This document shows positions 8,664 through 17,588 of a stretch of DNA of 64,000 nt, one piece after another (position 1 is the stretch's first letter; the number at the start of each line of letters is the position of its first letter). The position numbers were made by a program, and so were the translations under genes. The notes under the pieces are model-generated. The model saw only the letters and a program-made list of their open reading frames with translations. It made no database searches and was not told where the DNA came from. Source of the DNA: an uncultured Bacteroidales bacterium (GTDB lineage Bacteria; Bacteroidota; Bacteroidia; Bacteroidales; UBA932); NCBI GenBank assembly GCA_944322715.1, contig CALUPT010000015.1:1-64000 (forward strand), given 5' to 3'.

Positions 8664-10499
8664 TTACAGCGCCTGCATGTCGTTGAGCCTCTTGTAGTAG
8701 CCGTTCATGGCTATCAGTTCTTCATGCCTGCCGTGTTCCACTATCACGCCTTCCTGCATCACATAGATCTCGTTGGCGTTCTTGATGGTGGAGAGCCTGT
8801 GGGCGATGGCGATGGTGGTCCTGGTGGATGTGAGCCGGTCCAGAGCCTCCTGCACGAGCCTTTCCGATTCCGTGTCGAGGGCGGAAGTCGCTTCATCCAG
8901 AATCAGGATAGGAGGATTCTTCAATATGGCTCTCGCTATGCTTATCCTTTGTCTCTGGCCTCCGGAAAGACGGCCACCCCTGTCTCCTATCATGGTGTCG
9001 TATCCCTCTTCCTTTTCCATGATGAATTCATGGGCGTTGGCGATTTTCGCCGCGGCCACGACCTGTTCCATTGTGGCGTTCTCGACACCGAAGGAAATGT
9101 TGTTGAAGATAGTGTCGTTGAAAAGGATGGCTTCCTGGTTCACATTCCCTATGAGGCTGCGGAGGGATTTTATCTTCAGGTCCTTGACATTGACTCCATC
9201 GATGAGAAGCGCTCCGCTTGTGACATCGTGGTATCGCGGTATCAGGTCTACCAGGGTGGATTTGCCGGACCCGGACTGCCCCACAATGGCTATGGTCTGG
9301 CCTTTAGGTACTGTCAGGTTGACTCCGTGGATGACTTCCTTCCCGTCTCCGTAGGAGAAATGCACATCCCTGAACTCGATTTTTTCGTCGAATGACCTTA
9401 TCTCCTTCGCATCTGCCTTTTCCTTTATGTTGTTCTCCGCCTTCATTATCTTGTCCACCCTTTCCACGGAAGCCATTCCCTTCGGGATATTGTATCCTGC
9501 CCTTGCAAGTTCCTTGAGAGGATTGAGCACGCTGTAGAGGATAATCATGAAGAAAATGAACGTAGGTGCATCGATCGTGGCATTGTCATGGAGAATGAGG
9601 GTGCCTCCGAACCAGAGGACGACCATGATCATGACCGAACCGAGGAACTCGCTCACCGGGTGTGCGAGGGACTGGCGGATGGCCACCTTGGATGTCGTGC
9701 GGCGCAGTTCGTTGCTCGTGTTGAGGAACCTGCTCTTCATCCTGTCTTCGGCGATGAATGCCTTGATGATTCTCAGTCCGCCGAGAGTCTCTTCGAGCTG
9801 AGACATGGTGTCGCTCCATTTGGCCTGGGCTTCAAGGGATTCCCTTTTCAGCTGCTTTCCGATGGCGCTCATCGCCCATGCCATCAGAGGCACCACGAGA
9901 ATCGTGAACAGCGTAAGCTGCCAGCTGGTGAAAAGAAGTGTGGCGAAATAGAATATGATCAGGATAGGGTTCTTGATGAGCATGTCCAGCGAACTGGTGA
10001 TGGAATATTCGATCTCACCCACATCACCGCTCATCCTGGCTATGATGTCCCCTTTCCTTTCCTGGGAGAAGAATCCGAGGGGAAGGCTGAGCAGCTTGTT
10101 GTAAACCTTTGTCCTTATATCCCTCACGATGCCTGTCCTGAGCGGTACCATGATGGCAGAAGCCCCGAAATAGCAGCCTGTCTTCAGGAAAGTCATGACC
10201 CCGAAGAACAGACCTATGAAAAGGAGAGTCAGGGACGGGCCGTATTTGTCTATCACCAGGGTGATGTAGTAGTACATGTTGTTCATCAGGACATCCTTGA
10301 ATGCCATGCCATCCGTCCCCCAGGGGATGAATTCGTACACGGTGGTGTCCATCTTGAACAGTATCTGAAGGATGGGGATGATCAGGGTGAACGAGAATAT
10401 GTTGAATATTGCCGACAGGACATTGATCCCGATTGCCCCGAAAAGATATCCCACGTATGGCGCCGAGAAACGCTTGAGTATTTGCCAGAATTCTTTCAT
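8664..10499 (-). CDS. ABC exporter, fused permease and ATPase (MsbA-like)
   Basis: A 611-residue half-transporter. The first 330 or so residues hold six membrane segments (e.g. YLFGAIGINVLSAIFNIFSF; GLFFGVMTFLKTGCYFGASA) with the coupling region ERKGDIIARMSGDVGEIEYS. The ATPase follows: Walker A GQSGSGKST, Q-loop NVNQEAILF, signature LSGGQRQRIS, Walker B ILILDEATSALD and switch IAHRLSTIKNANEI. These place it among type IV exporters of lipids or peptides; MsbA-like lipid A export is a reasonable guess, not shown. The start MKEFWQILKRFSAPYVGYLF is favoured over an upstream in-frame one, because a -7 promoter element lies between them. It heads the five-gene operon. Confidence 0.88.
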   Translation of the reverse strand: MKEFWQILKRFSAPYVGYLFGAIGINVLSAIFNIFSFTLIIPILQILFKMDTTVYEFIPWGTDGMAFKDVLMNNMYYYITLVIDKYGPSLTLLFIGLFFGVMTFLKTGCYFGASAIMVPLRTGIVRDIRTKVYNKLLSLPLGFFSQERKGDIIARMSGDVGEIEYSITSSLDMLIKNPILIIFYFATLLFTSWQLTLFTILVVPLMAWAMSAIGKQLKRESLEAQAKWSDTMSQLEETLGGLRIIKAFIAEDRMKSRFLNTSNELRRTTSKVAIRQSLAHPVSEFLGSVMIMVVLWFGGTLILHDNATIDAPTFIFFMIILYSVLNPLKELARAGYNIPKGMASVERVDKIMKAENNIKEKADAKEIRSFDEKIEFRDVHFSYGDGKEVIHGVNLTVPKGQTIAIVGQSGSGKSTLVDLIPRYHDVTSGALLIDGVNVKDLKIKSLRSLIGNVNQEAILFNDTIFNNISFGVENATMEQVVAAAKIANAHEFIMEKEEGYDTMIGDRGGRLSGGQRQRISIARAILKNPPILILDEATSALDTESERLVQEALDRLTSTRTTIAIAHRLSTIKNANEIYVMQEGVIVEHGRHEELIAMNGYYKRLNDMQAL

Positions 10500-10557
10500 C
10501 AGTGTCAATTTTGTCTCCCGCGGACATGTCTGTCCATGGCGGAAATGAATGAACCGC

Positions 10558-10565
10558 CAAAGATA
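10558..10565 (-). promoter_or_regulatory. Predicted -7 element of the ABC exporter operon
   Basis: Read on the minus strand the sequence is TATCTTTG, an exact TAnnTTTG match, 59 bases before the exporter start at 10499. No TTG lies at the expected distance upstream. It would drive the run of five genes down to 3178. Confidence 0.5.
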
Positions 10566-10693
10566 GTGTTTTTTTCCCGATTTTTTGTGTTTTTGCGTCC
10601 TCAAAATCAGAAATTATGTCCGGCCCATCGCGGCGGCGACGTATTCCATGTCAGCAGGAACCGGGTCCGTCATGCGGAAGACAACGTTCTGGT

Positions 10694-11983
10694 TCAGAAA
10701 TCGCAGGCATCGGCCATCTTGGCGGCGATCATGTCGTTGCAAAGGTTGCCTATACTGCCGATATGGGTGTGATGGACAGTCCTGTCGGCCTTGAATGTCC
10801 CCGCATTGACTTCCTGGCCGACGGCCTTGTAAGCATCCCGGAACGGAGTGCCGGCCAGTACGCGGCGGTTGACTTCCTCGACTGTGAACAGATGGTCGTA
10901 TAGAGGGGAGTCGAGGATATGACTGTTCACCCGGATGTTGTCGAGCATATATCCGCTCATGTACAGGCATTTGTGCATCAGTTCCAGGGCAGGGAAAAGT
11001 ATATCCTTGAGCAGCTGGAAGTCGCGGTGGTATCCGTGGGGCATATTGCTGCACAGCAGGGAGATCTCGTTCCCGGTTGACATTATCCTGTTGCAGTCGC
11101 CCCTGATTATCTCCCATACGTCGGGGTTTTTCTTGTGAGGCATTATGCTGGAGCCTGTGGTGAGTTCTGCCGGGAATGAAATGAAGCCGTAGTTGGGACT
11201 CATGTACATGCAGCAGTCCGAGGCGAACTTGTTGAGGGTAAGGGCAATGCCGCCTATCGCGGATGCGACTGCCCTTTCTGCCCTCCCGCGGCTGAGCTGG
11301 GCGGCTATGGAGTTGTAGTCCATGCTTCCGAACCCCAGCAGTCCAGTGGTCATTTTCCTGTCGAGGGGGAAAGAGCTCCCGTATCCGGCCGCCGACCCGA
11401 GAGGGTTCTGGTCCACGACCCTGTATGCTCCGCGGAGCATGTACATGTCTTCCGACAGAGCCTCCGCGTATGCGCCGAACCACAGTCCGAAAGATGATGG
11501 CATTGCTATCTGACCGTGCGTATATCCCGGAAGAAGGACATCCTTGTATCTTTCACTGAGCTTCTGGAGCATAGTGAAGAGGTCGAGGATTTCCTGGCGG
11601 ACCCCCCGTACCTCATCCTTGAGGAACAGCTTTATGTCGACAAGCACCTGGTCATTCCTGGAGCGTCCGGAATGGATCTTTTTCCCCATGTCTCCGAGTC
11701 TGCGGGTCAGGTTCATCTCCACCTGGGAATGGATGTCCTCGATGTCATCTTCCAGGACAAAATCCCCGGACTCTATCTCGGCTGCAATCGCGTCCAGCCC
11801 TGCAGTGAGCGCTTCAAGCTCTTCAGCGGTCAGCAGACCGATGCTTTCCAGCATTTTTATGTGGGCCTTTGACCCCTGTACATCATATTTCGCAAGACGC
11901 AGGTCAAGTATCCTGTCGTTACCGACCGTAAAGTCCTCTACTGTCCTGGTCGCATCAGCGCCTTTGCTCCAAAGTGTTGCCAT
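10694..11983 (-). CDS. argH: Argininosuccinate lyase
   Basis: A 429-residue enzyme that splits argininosuccinate into arginine and fumarate, the last step of the pathway. It has the fumarase/aspartase superfamily signature GSSIMPHKKNPD (flexible loop with the catalytic Ser), preceded by HSGRSRNDQ and the catalytic-His region GYTHGQIAMPSSFG. Length is a little under the usual 450-460, typical of Bacteroidota ArgH. The start MATLWSKGADATRTVEDFTV fits the family N-terminus. It is the last gene of the arginine operon, 44 bases after the deacylase gene. Confidence 0.93.
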   Translation of the reverse strand: MATLWSKGADATRTVEDFTVGNDRILDLRLAKYDVQGSKAHIKMLESIGLLTAEELEALTAGLDAIAAEIESGDFVLEDDIEDIHSQVEMNLTRRLGDMGKKIHSGRSRNDQVLVDIKLFLKDEVRGVRQEILDLFTMLQKLSERYKDVLLPGYTHGQIAMPSSFGLWFGAYAEALSEDMYMLRGAYRVVDQNPLGSAAGYGSSFPLDRKMTTGLLGFGSMDYNSIAAQLSRGRAERAVASAIGGIALTLNKFASDCCMYMSPNYGFISFPAELTTGSSIMPHKKNPDVWEIIRGDCNRIMSTGNEISLLCSNMPHGYHRDFQLLKDILFPALELMHKCLYMSGYMLDNIRVNSHILDSPLYDHLFTVEEVNRRVLAGTPFRDAYKAVGQEVNAGTFKADRTVHHTHIGSIGNLCNDMIAAKMADACDF

Positions 11984-12027
11984 TCTTCTATCCTGTTATA
12001 GTTTGTCAATCGGTACGGAACCCCGTG

Positions 12028-13224
12028 TCATTTCCGGGAATCCTTGTGAGGAGTCTGCGGATTTCCAGGGGCCGTCTGTCCGGTCAGATCGGACAGACAA
12101 TCCATAAAGGTAATATATTTTTCGATACCATCCCTGATTTCAGCTACGGTCACGTACTCATCCTTGCGGTGGGAGCGCGCGGAATCCCCGGGGCCCATCT
12201 TGATTGCATCGCATCCGATTCTCATCCAGTCGGATGTGGTAGGGGATACGAAAGTCTCCACCCCGAGCATGGCGGCGCATTCCATTAGAGGGGAGCCGGC
12301 TGCGGTCGCCGATGACCGGTTTGTCAGATTGCGGGCCTTGAGCGTACTCCTGCATTCCGACTGGAGAAGTCCCAGTATCTCCGGGTTCGTATATTGTTCC
12401 GTCGGTCTGATGTCCACGACAAAGCTGCATCTGTCCGGGATGACGTTGTGTACGGTCCCGGCGTTGATCTGGGTGACTGTAAGTCTGACCTTGCCCATCA
12501 ACGGCGATTCCTTGCCGAAACGGAAATCCCTGAGTCTCCGGATGTCATCCAGCGCGATATAGAGGGCATTGACACCTTCGTCCCTCGCCGCGTGCCCGCT
12601 TGCACCTTCCGCAAGGCCGTCAATGACCAGCAGCCCCCGTTCGGCTATTGCCGCCTTCATCCCCGTCGGTTCTCCGACAATCGCCCAGTCCGGAGAAGAC
12701 ATTCCCATCGAGCCGTATTCAAATGCTTTCCATACCGCCTCCATCCCGTCTTTTCCCGAACGTTCCTCTTCTGAGCTCAGAACGAGCATGAGATTGAATG
12801 GAAGCCGTTTGTCGTGGAAGTGCCGGAACGCTGCCATCATGGAAACGGCGGAAGCTCCATCATCGTTGGATCCGAGTCCGGCTACGATGTCAGAGGACGA
12901 TGCTGCCCCGATGGAGCAGAGCCATTCGCGTCTGTTGTCAAGTTCTTTATAGTCCGGTTTGTACGGATCGAAAGAATAATCCTCGGATGGACTTACCGTA
13001 TCCATGTGGGCGCACAGCATCAATGTCTTCCTGCCGGGGGAACAGTCCGGATGCATGGCGATGATGTTGTTTTTCAACTTAGAATGCCGTATGCCTGCCC
13101 TTTCGAGAAAGCCGGAGACATGTCCGCAGACGTCTTCTTCTCCGAATGAAGGCGATGGAATGGCGACCATTTCTCTCAACAGGGCGACTGACTCCGCCGT
13201 GAGCGTATCGATGACTTTTTCCAT
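12028..13224 (-). CDS. argE: M20-family deacylase, probable N-succinyl/N-acetylcitrulline deacylase (ArgE-like)
   Basis: A 398-residue M20 metallopeptidase. The metal-binding motif LMLCAHMDTVSP (near residue 90), the second ligand region GSNDDGASAVSMMAAF, and the catalytic Glu pair SSEEERSGKDGMEAV are all visible, as is the dimerisation region GASGHAARDEGVNA. In the Bacteroidales pathway the acyl group stays on through carbamoylation, so the substrate is expected to be N-succinylcitrulline rather than acetylornithine; that specificity is inferred from the neighbouring carbamoyltransferase. The gene sits between argB and argH, after a repeat array. Confidence 0.8.
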   Translation of the reverse strand: MEKVIDTLTAESVALLREMVAIPSPSFGEEDVCGHVSGFLERAGIRHSKLKNNIIAMHPDCSPGRKTLMLCAHMDTVSPSEDYSFDPYKPDYKELDNRREWLCSIGAASSSDIVAGLGSNDDGASAVSMMAAFRHFHDKRLPFNLMLVLSSEEERSGKDGMEAVWKAFEYGSMGMSSPDWAIVGEPTGMKAAIAERGLLVIDGLAEGASGHAARDEGVNALYIALDDIRRLRDFRFGKESPLMGKVRLTVTQINAGTVHNVIPDRCSFVVDIRPTEQYTNPEILGLLQSECRSTLKARNLTNRSSATAAGSPLMECAAMLGVETFVSPTTSDWMRIGCDAIKMGPGDSARSHRKDEYVTVAEIRDGIEKYITFMDCLSDLTGQTAPGNPQTPHKDSRK

Positions 13225-13250
13225 AAATTATTCCTTTTCGTCTTTGGCTG

Positions 13251-13360
13251 CAGATCCTTCGCTGTGCTCAGGATGACAGGGACAAATGTTCTTATGCTGC
13301 GCCAGGATGACATGGACAAATGTTCTTGTGCTGCGCCCGGGATGACAGGGACGTTTGTTC
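13251..13360 (-). repeat. Three-unit tandem repeat array in the argB-argE gap
   Basis: Plus-strand units begin at 13261, 13296 and 13330 (GCTGTGCTCAGGATGACA, GCTGCGCCAGGATGACAT, GCTGCGCCCGGGATGACA), each followed by a related GGGACAAATGTTCTT spacer. Period is 34-35 bp. The core is the same TGTCAT..TGAGC.AAGC family found elsewhere in the window, and the first copy is preceded by the family's CAGATCCTTC edge. It fills most of the intergenic space. Confidence 0.85.
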
Positions 13361-13389
13361 CGGCGGGGGCGGGAGCAATGTCCGGAGGG

Positions 13390-14253
13390 TCAGAGAGACA
13401 GGACGGTGCCGATGCCGTTGCCGAGATTCCCGGCGTGCTTGATGACCACTTCCTTCACTCCGTTCTCCAGGGCGTTGAATGCATTGTCGAGCTTCGGGAT
13501 CATTCCTGCCGCAACACGGCCTTCCCGTTTCAGCCGGCTGTAGTATTCCGGCGTGATTCCAGGTATTACACTGTTGTCATCATCCTTGTCGTACAGTACC
13601 CCATCCTTCTCGAAGCAGTATATCAGCGACACTTCCGGAAGCTCCGCCGGCTTTCCGGAAGAAAGACTTTCGGCCCGAATGCCTTCCTTTATGTATGATG
13701 CCAGCGAAACAGCTACTGACGATGCTATCGTGTCTGCATTTGTGTTCAGCAGACTGCCGTTCCCATCGTGCGTGATGGCGCAGATGACCGGGGTGATTCC
13801 CGCATCTGTCAGACGGTACAGAAAGCCGGCATTTATCATGTGCGGATCCACATCCCCGACATAGCCGTAGTCGATGGTCACGGTCTCTCCATCTGCCTGC
13901 CCAGCCTTTCTTACCGGCGGCCTTCTGGTCGCCCGGATGAGGTCCGCATCCGCTCCGGAAAGTCCAACCGCATTGCAGCCGTGTTTCTGCAGGAGGGCCA
14001 CAATGCTTTTGCTGCACCATCCGGCATAGACCATTGTCACGACCTTGAGCGTGTCCGTATCCGTCACCCTGCGCCCATCTATCATCACGGGCTGCTGTCC
14101 GAGTCGTTTCTGCATCTGGCTCGCCATCACTCCTCCTCCGTGGACAAGTACCTTCGGACCATCAAGACCGGAGAAATCGCGGATGAACTGCTCGAGAAGC
14201 AGGGGATTGTCCACCACGTTCCCGCCGATCTTTATTACCTGTATATTGTTCAT
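13390..14253 (-). CDS. argB: N-acetyl/N-succinylglutamate kinase
   Basis: A 287-residue amino acid kinase starting MNNIQVIKIGGNVVDNPLLL, with the phosphate-binding KIGG, the glycine loop LVHGGGVMASQMQKRLGQ and the second nucleotide region PVICAITHDGNGSLLNTNAD. The C-terminal segment GMIPKLDNAFNALENGVKEV is the usual ArgB signature. It phosphorylates the acylated glutamate in the second step of the pathway. The acyl group is probably succinyl, judging by the carbamoyltransferase next to it. The gene lies 50 bases after that gene, and both are on the minus strand. Confidence 0.9.
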   Translation of the reverse strand: MNNIQVIKIGGNVVDNPLLLEQFIRDFSGLDGPKVLVHGGGVMASQMQKRLGQQPVMIDGRRVTDTDTLKVVTMVYAGWCSKSIVALLQKHGCNAVGLSGADADLIRATRRPPVRKAGQADGETVTIDYGYVGDVDPHMINAGFLYRLTDAGITPVICAITHDGNGSLLNTNADTIASSVAVSLASYIKEGIRAESLSSGKPAELPEVSLIYCFEKDGVLYDKDDDNSVIPGITPEYYSRLKREGRVAAGMIPKLDNAFNALENGVKEVVIKHAGNLGNGIGTVLSL

Positions 14254-14303
14254 TTCCTGAATTCCGTTAATTGCTTCACGCTTTACCGGCCCCCTGAGCC
14301 CGT

Positions 14304-15257
14304 CTACAGGGACAGGAGCATTTCTTTAAGAACGGTCTGGGCGGAGACGACGCGGTTTGCCGCCTCCGGAATCACTATCGACCGGGGGCTCTCGATCACG
14401 TCGTCCGAGACAATCATGTTCCTTCTCACAGGCAGACAGTGCATGAAATATGCGTTGTTTGTAAGGGCCATTTTTCCGCTGTCCACGGTCCAGCTGCGGT
14501 CCATGCTGAGCACTTTGCCGTAATTGTCTCCCGTATAGGCCGCCCAGTTCTTGGCATAGATGAAATCCGCGCCCTCGAATGCCTTCCTCTGGTCATATTC
14601 GACCTTCGCATTGCCGACGAACTGCGGATCGAGTTCATATCCTTCTGGATGAGTGATAACGAATTCGTATCCGGTAAGGTTGATGCCTTCGGCAAACGAG
14701 TTCGGCACGGCCTGCGGAAGCGCCTTCGGATGCGGAGCCCATGTCATTACTATTTTCGGCTTCTCCGTTTTCTTGTATTCCTCGATTGTGATCATGTCGG
14801 CAAAGGTCTGGAGCGGGTGTCTCGTGGCAGCCTCCATACTGAATACGGGTTTGCCGGAATATTTTATGAACTGATTGAGTATTACTTCATTGTAGTCATC
14901 TTCCTTGCTCTCGAACCGGGCGAATGACCGCACTCCTATGATGTCGCAGTAGCAGCCCATCACCGGAATTGCCTCCAGAAGGTGTTCTGGCTTGTCCCCA
15001 TCCATTATCACGCCCCTTTCCGTCTCGAGTTTCCATGCGCCCTGGTTCACATCCAGGACTATCACGTTCATTCCGAGATTGAGTCCGGCTTTCTGGGTGC
15101 TGAGCCTTGTCCTGAGACTGGAATTGAAGAAGATCATCAGGAGTGTCCTGTTGCGGCCGAGAGCCTGGTCGGCAAAAGGATTTTCCTTTACGTATTTTGC
15201 TTTGGCGAAGGCTTCATTGAGGTCGCCGAGCTGTCTGACTGAGGTGAATGTTTTCAT
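14304..15257 (-). CDS. argF': N-succinyl-L-ornithine carbamoyltransferase
   Basis: A 317-residue transcarbamylase almost collinear with the characterised Bacteroides fragilis enzyme. The carbamoyl-phosphate loop FFNSSLRTRLSTQK, the stretch GAWKLETERGVIMDGDKPEH, and the C-terminal NNAYFMHCLPVRRNM are all present. Residue 90 is Pro. In published work on this family Pro90 marks succinylornithine specificity, whereas Glu at the same place marks acetylornithine specificity (Xanthomonas type). This residue therefore fixes the likely substrate for the whole operon. Start MKTFTSVRQLGDLNEAF aligns with the family. A dispersed repeat copy lies just upstream. Confidence 0.93.
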   Translation of the reverse strand: MKTFTSVRQLGDLNEAFAKAKYVKENPFADQALGRNRTLLMIFFNSSLRTRLSTQKAGLNLGMNVIVLDVNQGAWKLETERGVIMDGDKPEHLLEAIPVMGCYCDIIGVRSFARFESKEDDYNEVILNQFIKYSGKPVFSMEAATRHPLQTFADMITIEEYKKTEKPKIVMTWAPHPKALPQAVPNSFAEGINLTGYEFVITHPEGYELDPQFVGNAKVEYDQRKAFEGADFIYAKNWAAYTGDNYGKVLSMDRSWTVDSGKMALTNNAYFMHCLPVRRNMIVSDDVIESPRSIVIPEAANRVVSAQTVLKEMLLSL

Positions 15258-15281
15258 GTTTCCAATGTTTTGTCGTTAATC

Positions 15282-15308
15282 GGATCCTTCGCTGCGCTCA
15301 GGATGACA
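15282..15308 (-). repeat. Single dispersed repeat copy between argD and argF'
   Basis: The plus strand reads GGATCCTTCGCTGCGCTCAG followed by GATGACA. This is one copy of the family seen at 521-640 and 13251-13360, in the same orientation relative to transcription. It lies between the argD stop and the argF' start. Confidence 0.8.
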
Positions 15309-15315
15309 ATGGAGG

Positions 15316-16455
15316 TTACTTGCGGGTCAGCCTGTGCCAGCTGTCCATGAACCGGGCTGCGGTATCGGCGGAGATGGTCAGCGATGGGAGCAGCCTTATG
15401 ACCGATGCGCCTGCGGCTCCCGTGAAGAAGTGCTCCTCGAAAAGCAGCCTGTCGCGCAGTCCTGAATATTCCGGACGTATTTCCAGACCTATCATGAGCC
15501 CTTTCCCCCTGTATTCTGCAATGGCGGGATCAGGTTTCCCATCGGGATGGAATGCAGAGAAGAAATATTCTCCCACTTTTGCGGCATTTTCCACAAGATG
15601 CTCGTTCTCCATGACGTCGAGTACGGCGAGGGCGGCAGTGCAGGCAAGGTGGTTGCCTCCGAATGTCGTGCCGAGCATCCCGTATTCCGGATGGATGTCC
15701 GGCGAAATGATTACTCCTCCTATAGGGAATCCGTTGGCCATTCCTTTGGCTGTGGTGACGATGTCCGCCCTGATGCCGGAGTGCTGGTGGGCGAAGAACT
15801 TGCCTGTCCTTCCGTATCCTGACTGTATTTCATCGAGTATCAGCAGTGTCCCGTATCTTGTACACAGGTGCCTGAGTTCGCGCATGAATCCGTCTGTCGG
15901 CTCATAGATGCCGGCAACCCCCTGTATGCCTTCTATGATGACTCCGGCATAAAGCCCGGTGGAGAGTTCTTTCCCGACGGCTTCAATGTCATTGAGAGGA
16001 ACGTACGTGACATTTTCACATGTGTTGAACGGAGAACGGATCTTCGGATTGTCCGTCACTGCCACCGCACCGGATGTCCTTCCGTGGAAGGCCTTGCCGA
16101 AAGCCAGCATTTTCGCCCTGCCGGTGTGGAAAGAAGCGGCTTTCATTGCATTTTCGTTCGCCTCCGCCCCGGAGTTGCACAGGAACAGGGAATAGTCATC
16201 GTATCCGCAGATTCTCCCGAGCCGTCTTGCAAGATCTTTCTGCAGCGAGTTCTGGACTGCATTGGAATAGAATCCGAGTCGGGCAAGCTGCTCCGAAAGC
16301 ATCCTGACATAATGCGGATGCGAATGCCCGATCGATATTACGGCATGTCCTCCATAAAGGTCGGTGTATTCGTTGCCGTCCTTGTCCCATAATGTGGTGC
16401 CGAGTCCCCTTACAGGCTCGATATCCCACAACTTGTACACTTTGAAAAGATCCAT
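15316..16455 (-). CDS. argD: N-acyl-ornithine aminotransferase
   Basis: A 379-residue class III PLP aminotransferase. The N-terminus reads VRGLGTTLWDKDGNEYTDLY, the glycine-rich phosphate region is CNSGAEANENAMKAA, and the PLP-site region is LLILDEIQSGYGRTGKFFAH followed by TTAKGMANGFPIGG, with the Schiff-base Lys in TTAKG. It converts the acylated glutamate semialdehyde to acyl-ornithine using glutamate as amino donor. Length and start are normal. It lies between argC and the carbamoyltransferase, with a repeat copy in each flanking gap. Confidence 0.93.
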   Translation of the reverse strand: MDLFKVYKLWDIEPVRGLGTTLWDKDGNEYTDLYGGHAVISIGHSHPHYVRMLSEQLARLGFYSNAVQNSLQKDLARRLGRICGYDDYSLFLCNSGAEANENAMKAASFHTGRAKMLAFGKAFHGRTSGAVAVTDNPKIRSPFNTCENVTYVPLNDIEAVGKELSTGLYAGVIIEGIQGVAGIYEPTDGFMRELRHLCTRYGTLLILDEIQSGYGRTGKFFAHQHSGIRADIVTTAKGMANGFPIGGVIISPDIHPEYGMLGTTFGGNHLACTAALAVLDVMENEHLVENAAKVGEYFFSAFHPDGKPDPAIAEYRGKGLMIGLEIRPEYSGLRDRLLFEEHFFTGAAGASVIRLLPSLTISADTAARFMDSWHRLTRK

Positions 16456-16490
16456 TTCAGTATTCTTGTTGACCGTTTTTTGTTATATTA

Positions 16491-16538
16491 CAGATCCTTC
16501 GCTTCGCTCAGGATGACAGGAGGAAGGGCAGGATGACA
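16491..16538 (-). repeat. Dispersed repeat copy with partial second unit, argC-argD gap
   Basis: A full copy (plus strand CAGATCCTTCGCTTCGCTCA then GGATGACA, 16491-16518) is followed by a partial GCAGGATGACA at 16528-16538. The family and the orientation relative to transcription are the same as in the other arginine-operon gaps. Confidence 0.8.
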
Positions 16539-16563
16539 GAGGGGCAGGCGGACATGGCAATGA

Positions 16564-17535
16564 TTAGAAAGCGGATGGCTTGAGCCTCAGTCCGGTGGTT
16601 TCGGGAAGACCGAACATCAGGTTCATGTTCTGTACCGCCTGTCCTGCGGCTCCTTTGACGAGGTTGTCGATTATCGAACTTATATGGACATACCCATCGT
16701 GAAGTTCGAGATGCAGAAGCGCCTTGTTCGTATTCACGACTTCCTTGAGCGAAATGCCTTCATCCGAGTGGAATACGAACGGTGATGCCGCATAGTAATC
16801 CTCGAACAGTTTCCTGTAGTCAGCGACTGTCATTCTTCCGTCCGCCCTTGTGTACACGCTTGCGAAGATGCCTCTGGTGAAGTCTCCGCGGAACGGCACG
16901 AAATTCACCACGGGTTCCTTGCCTGCAATGGCTCCGATGTTCTTGCGTATCTCCCCGAGGTGCTGGTGGGTGAACAGCTTGTAGATGGATATGTTGTTGT
17001 CGCGGTAGCTGAAATGCGTGGTCTCTCCAGGTTTCTTCCCCGCTCCGGTGGAGCCTGTGATTGCGCTCACATGCACTTCATCCAGTATCAGACCTTCGGA
17101 TGCGAGAGGAAGCAGGGCCAGCTGGATGGCCGTTGCAAAACATCCCGGATTGGCGATGTCGTGTGCCTTGACAATCTCGTCCCGGGCGCTTTCGCACAGC
17201 CCGTAGACGAAATGCCTGCCTGCATGGTCCCCATCCAGCCGGAAGTCGTTGCCGAGGTCGATTATCATGCAGTCGGGGCCGATATCGTGGGTGTCGATGA
17301 ACTGTCTCGAAATGCCGTGTCCCAGACAGAGAAAGATCACATCAGGATTGTTCAGCCCCGTTCCGAAGCACAGGTCCGTCTCCCCGACAAGATCCCTGTG
17401 GACAGATGTCACGGGCACTCCATCCGAAGATGTCGTGGTCGCCGCCACTATCTGCACATCGGGATGTCCGAGCAGGATCCTGAACAGTTCTCCTCCCGTA
17501 TAGCCCGTGCCTCCCGCTATTGCCGCTCTTATCAT
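16564..17535 (-). CDS. argC: N-acetyl/N-succinyl-gamma-glutamyl-phosphate reductase
   Basis: A 323-residue NADPH-dependent reductase. The Rossmann start MIRAAIAGGTGYTGGELFRI and the active-site Cys in NPGCFATAIQLALLPL are clear, and the conserved HQHLGEIRK and FRGDFTRGIFASV segments of ArgC are present. The enzyme makes the acylated glutamate semialdehyde used by ArgD. Length is normal. It lies 53 bases after argG in the same operon. Confidence 0.93.
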   Translation of the reverse strand: MIRAAIAGGTGYTGGELFRILLGHPDVQIVAATTTSSDGVPVTSVHRDLVGETDLCFGTGLNNPDVIFLCLGHGISRQFIDTHDIGPDCMIIDLGNDFRLDGDHAGRHFVYGLCESARDEIVKAHDIANPGCFATAIQLALLPLASEGLILDEVHVSAITGSTGAGKKPGETTHFSYRDNNISIYKLFTHQHLGEIRKNIGAIAGKEPVVNFVPFRGDFTRGIFASVYTRADGRMTVADYRKLFEDYYAASPFVFHSDEGISLKEVVNTNKALLHLELHDGYVHISSIIDNLVKGAAGQAVQNMNLMFGLPETTGLRLKPSAF

Positions 17536-17588
17536 GATAACTGTGTCATAATGTGTGATTGTTCCGGTATGTCAGGCGGAATATCCTG

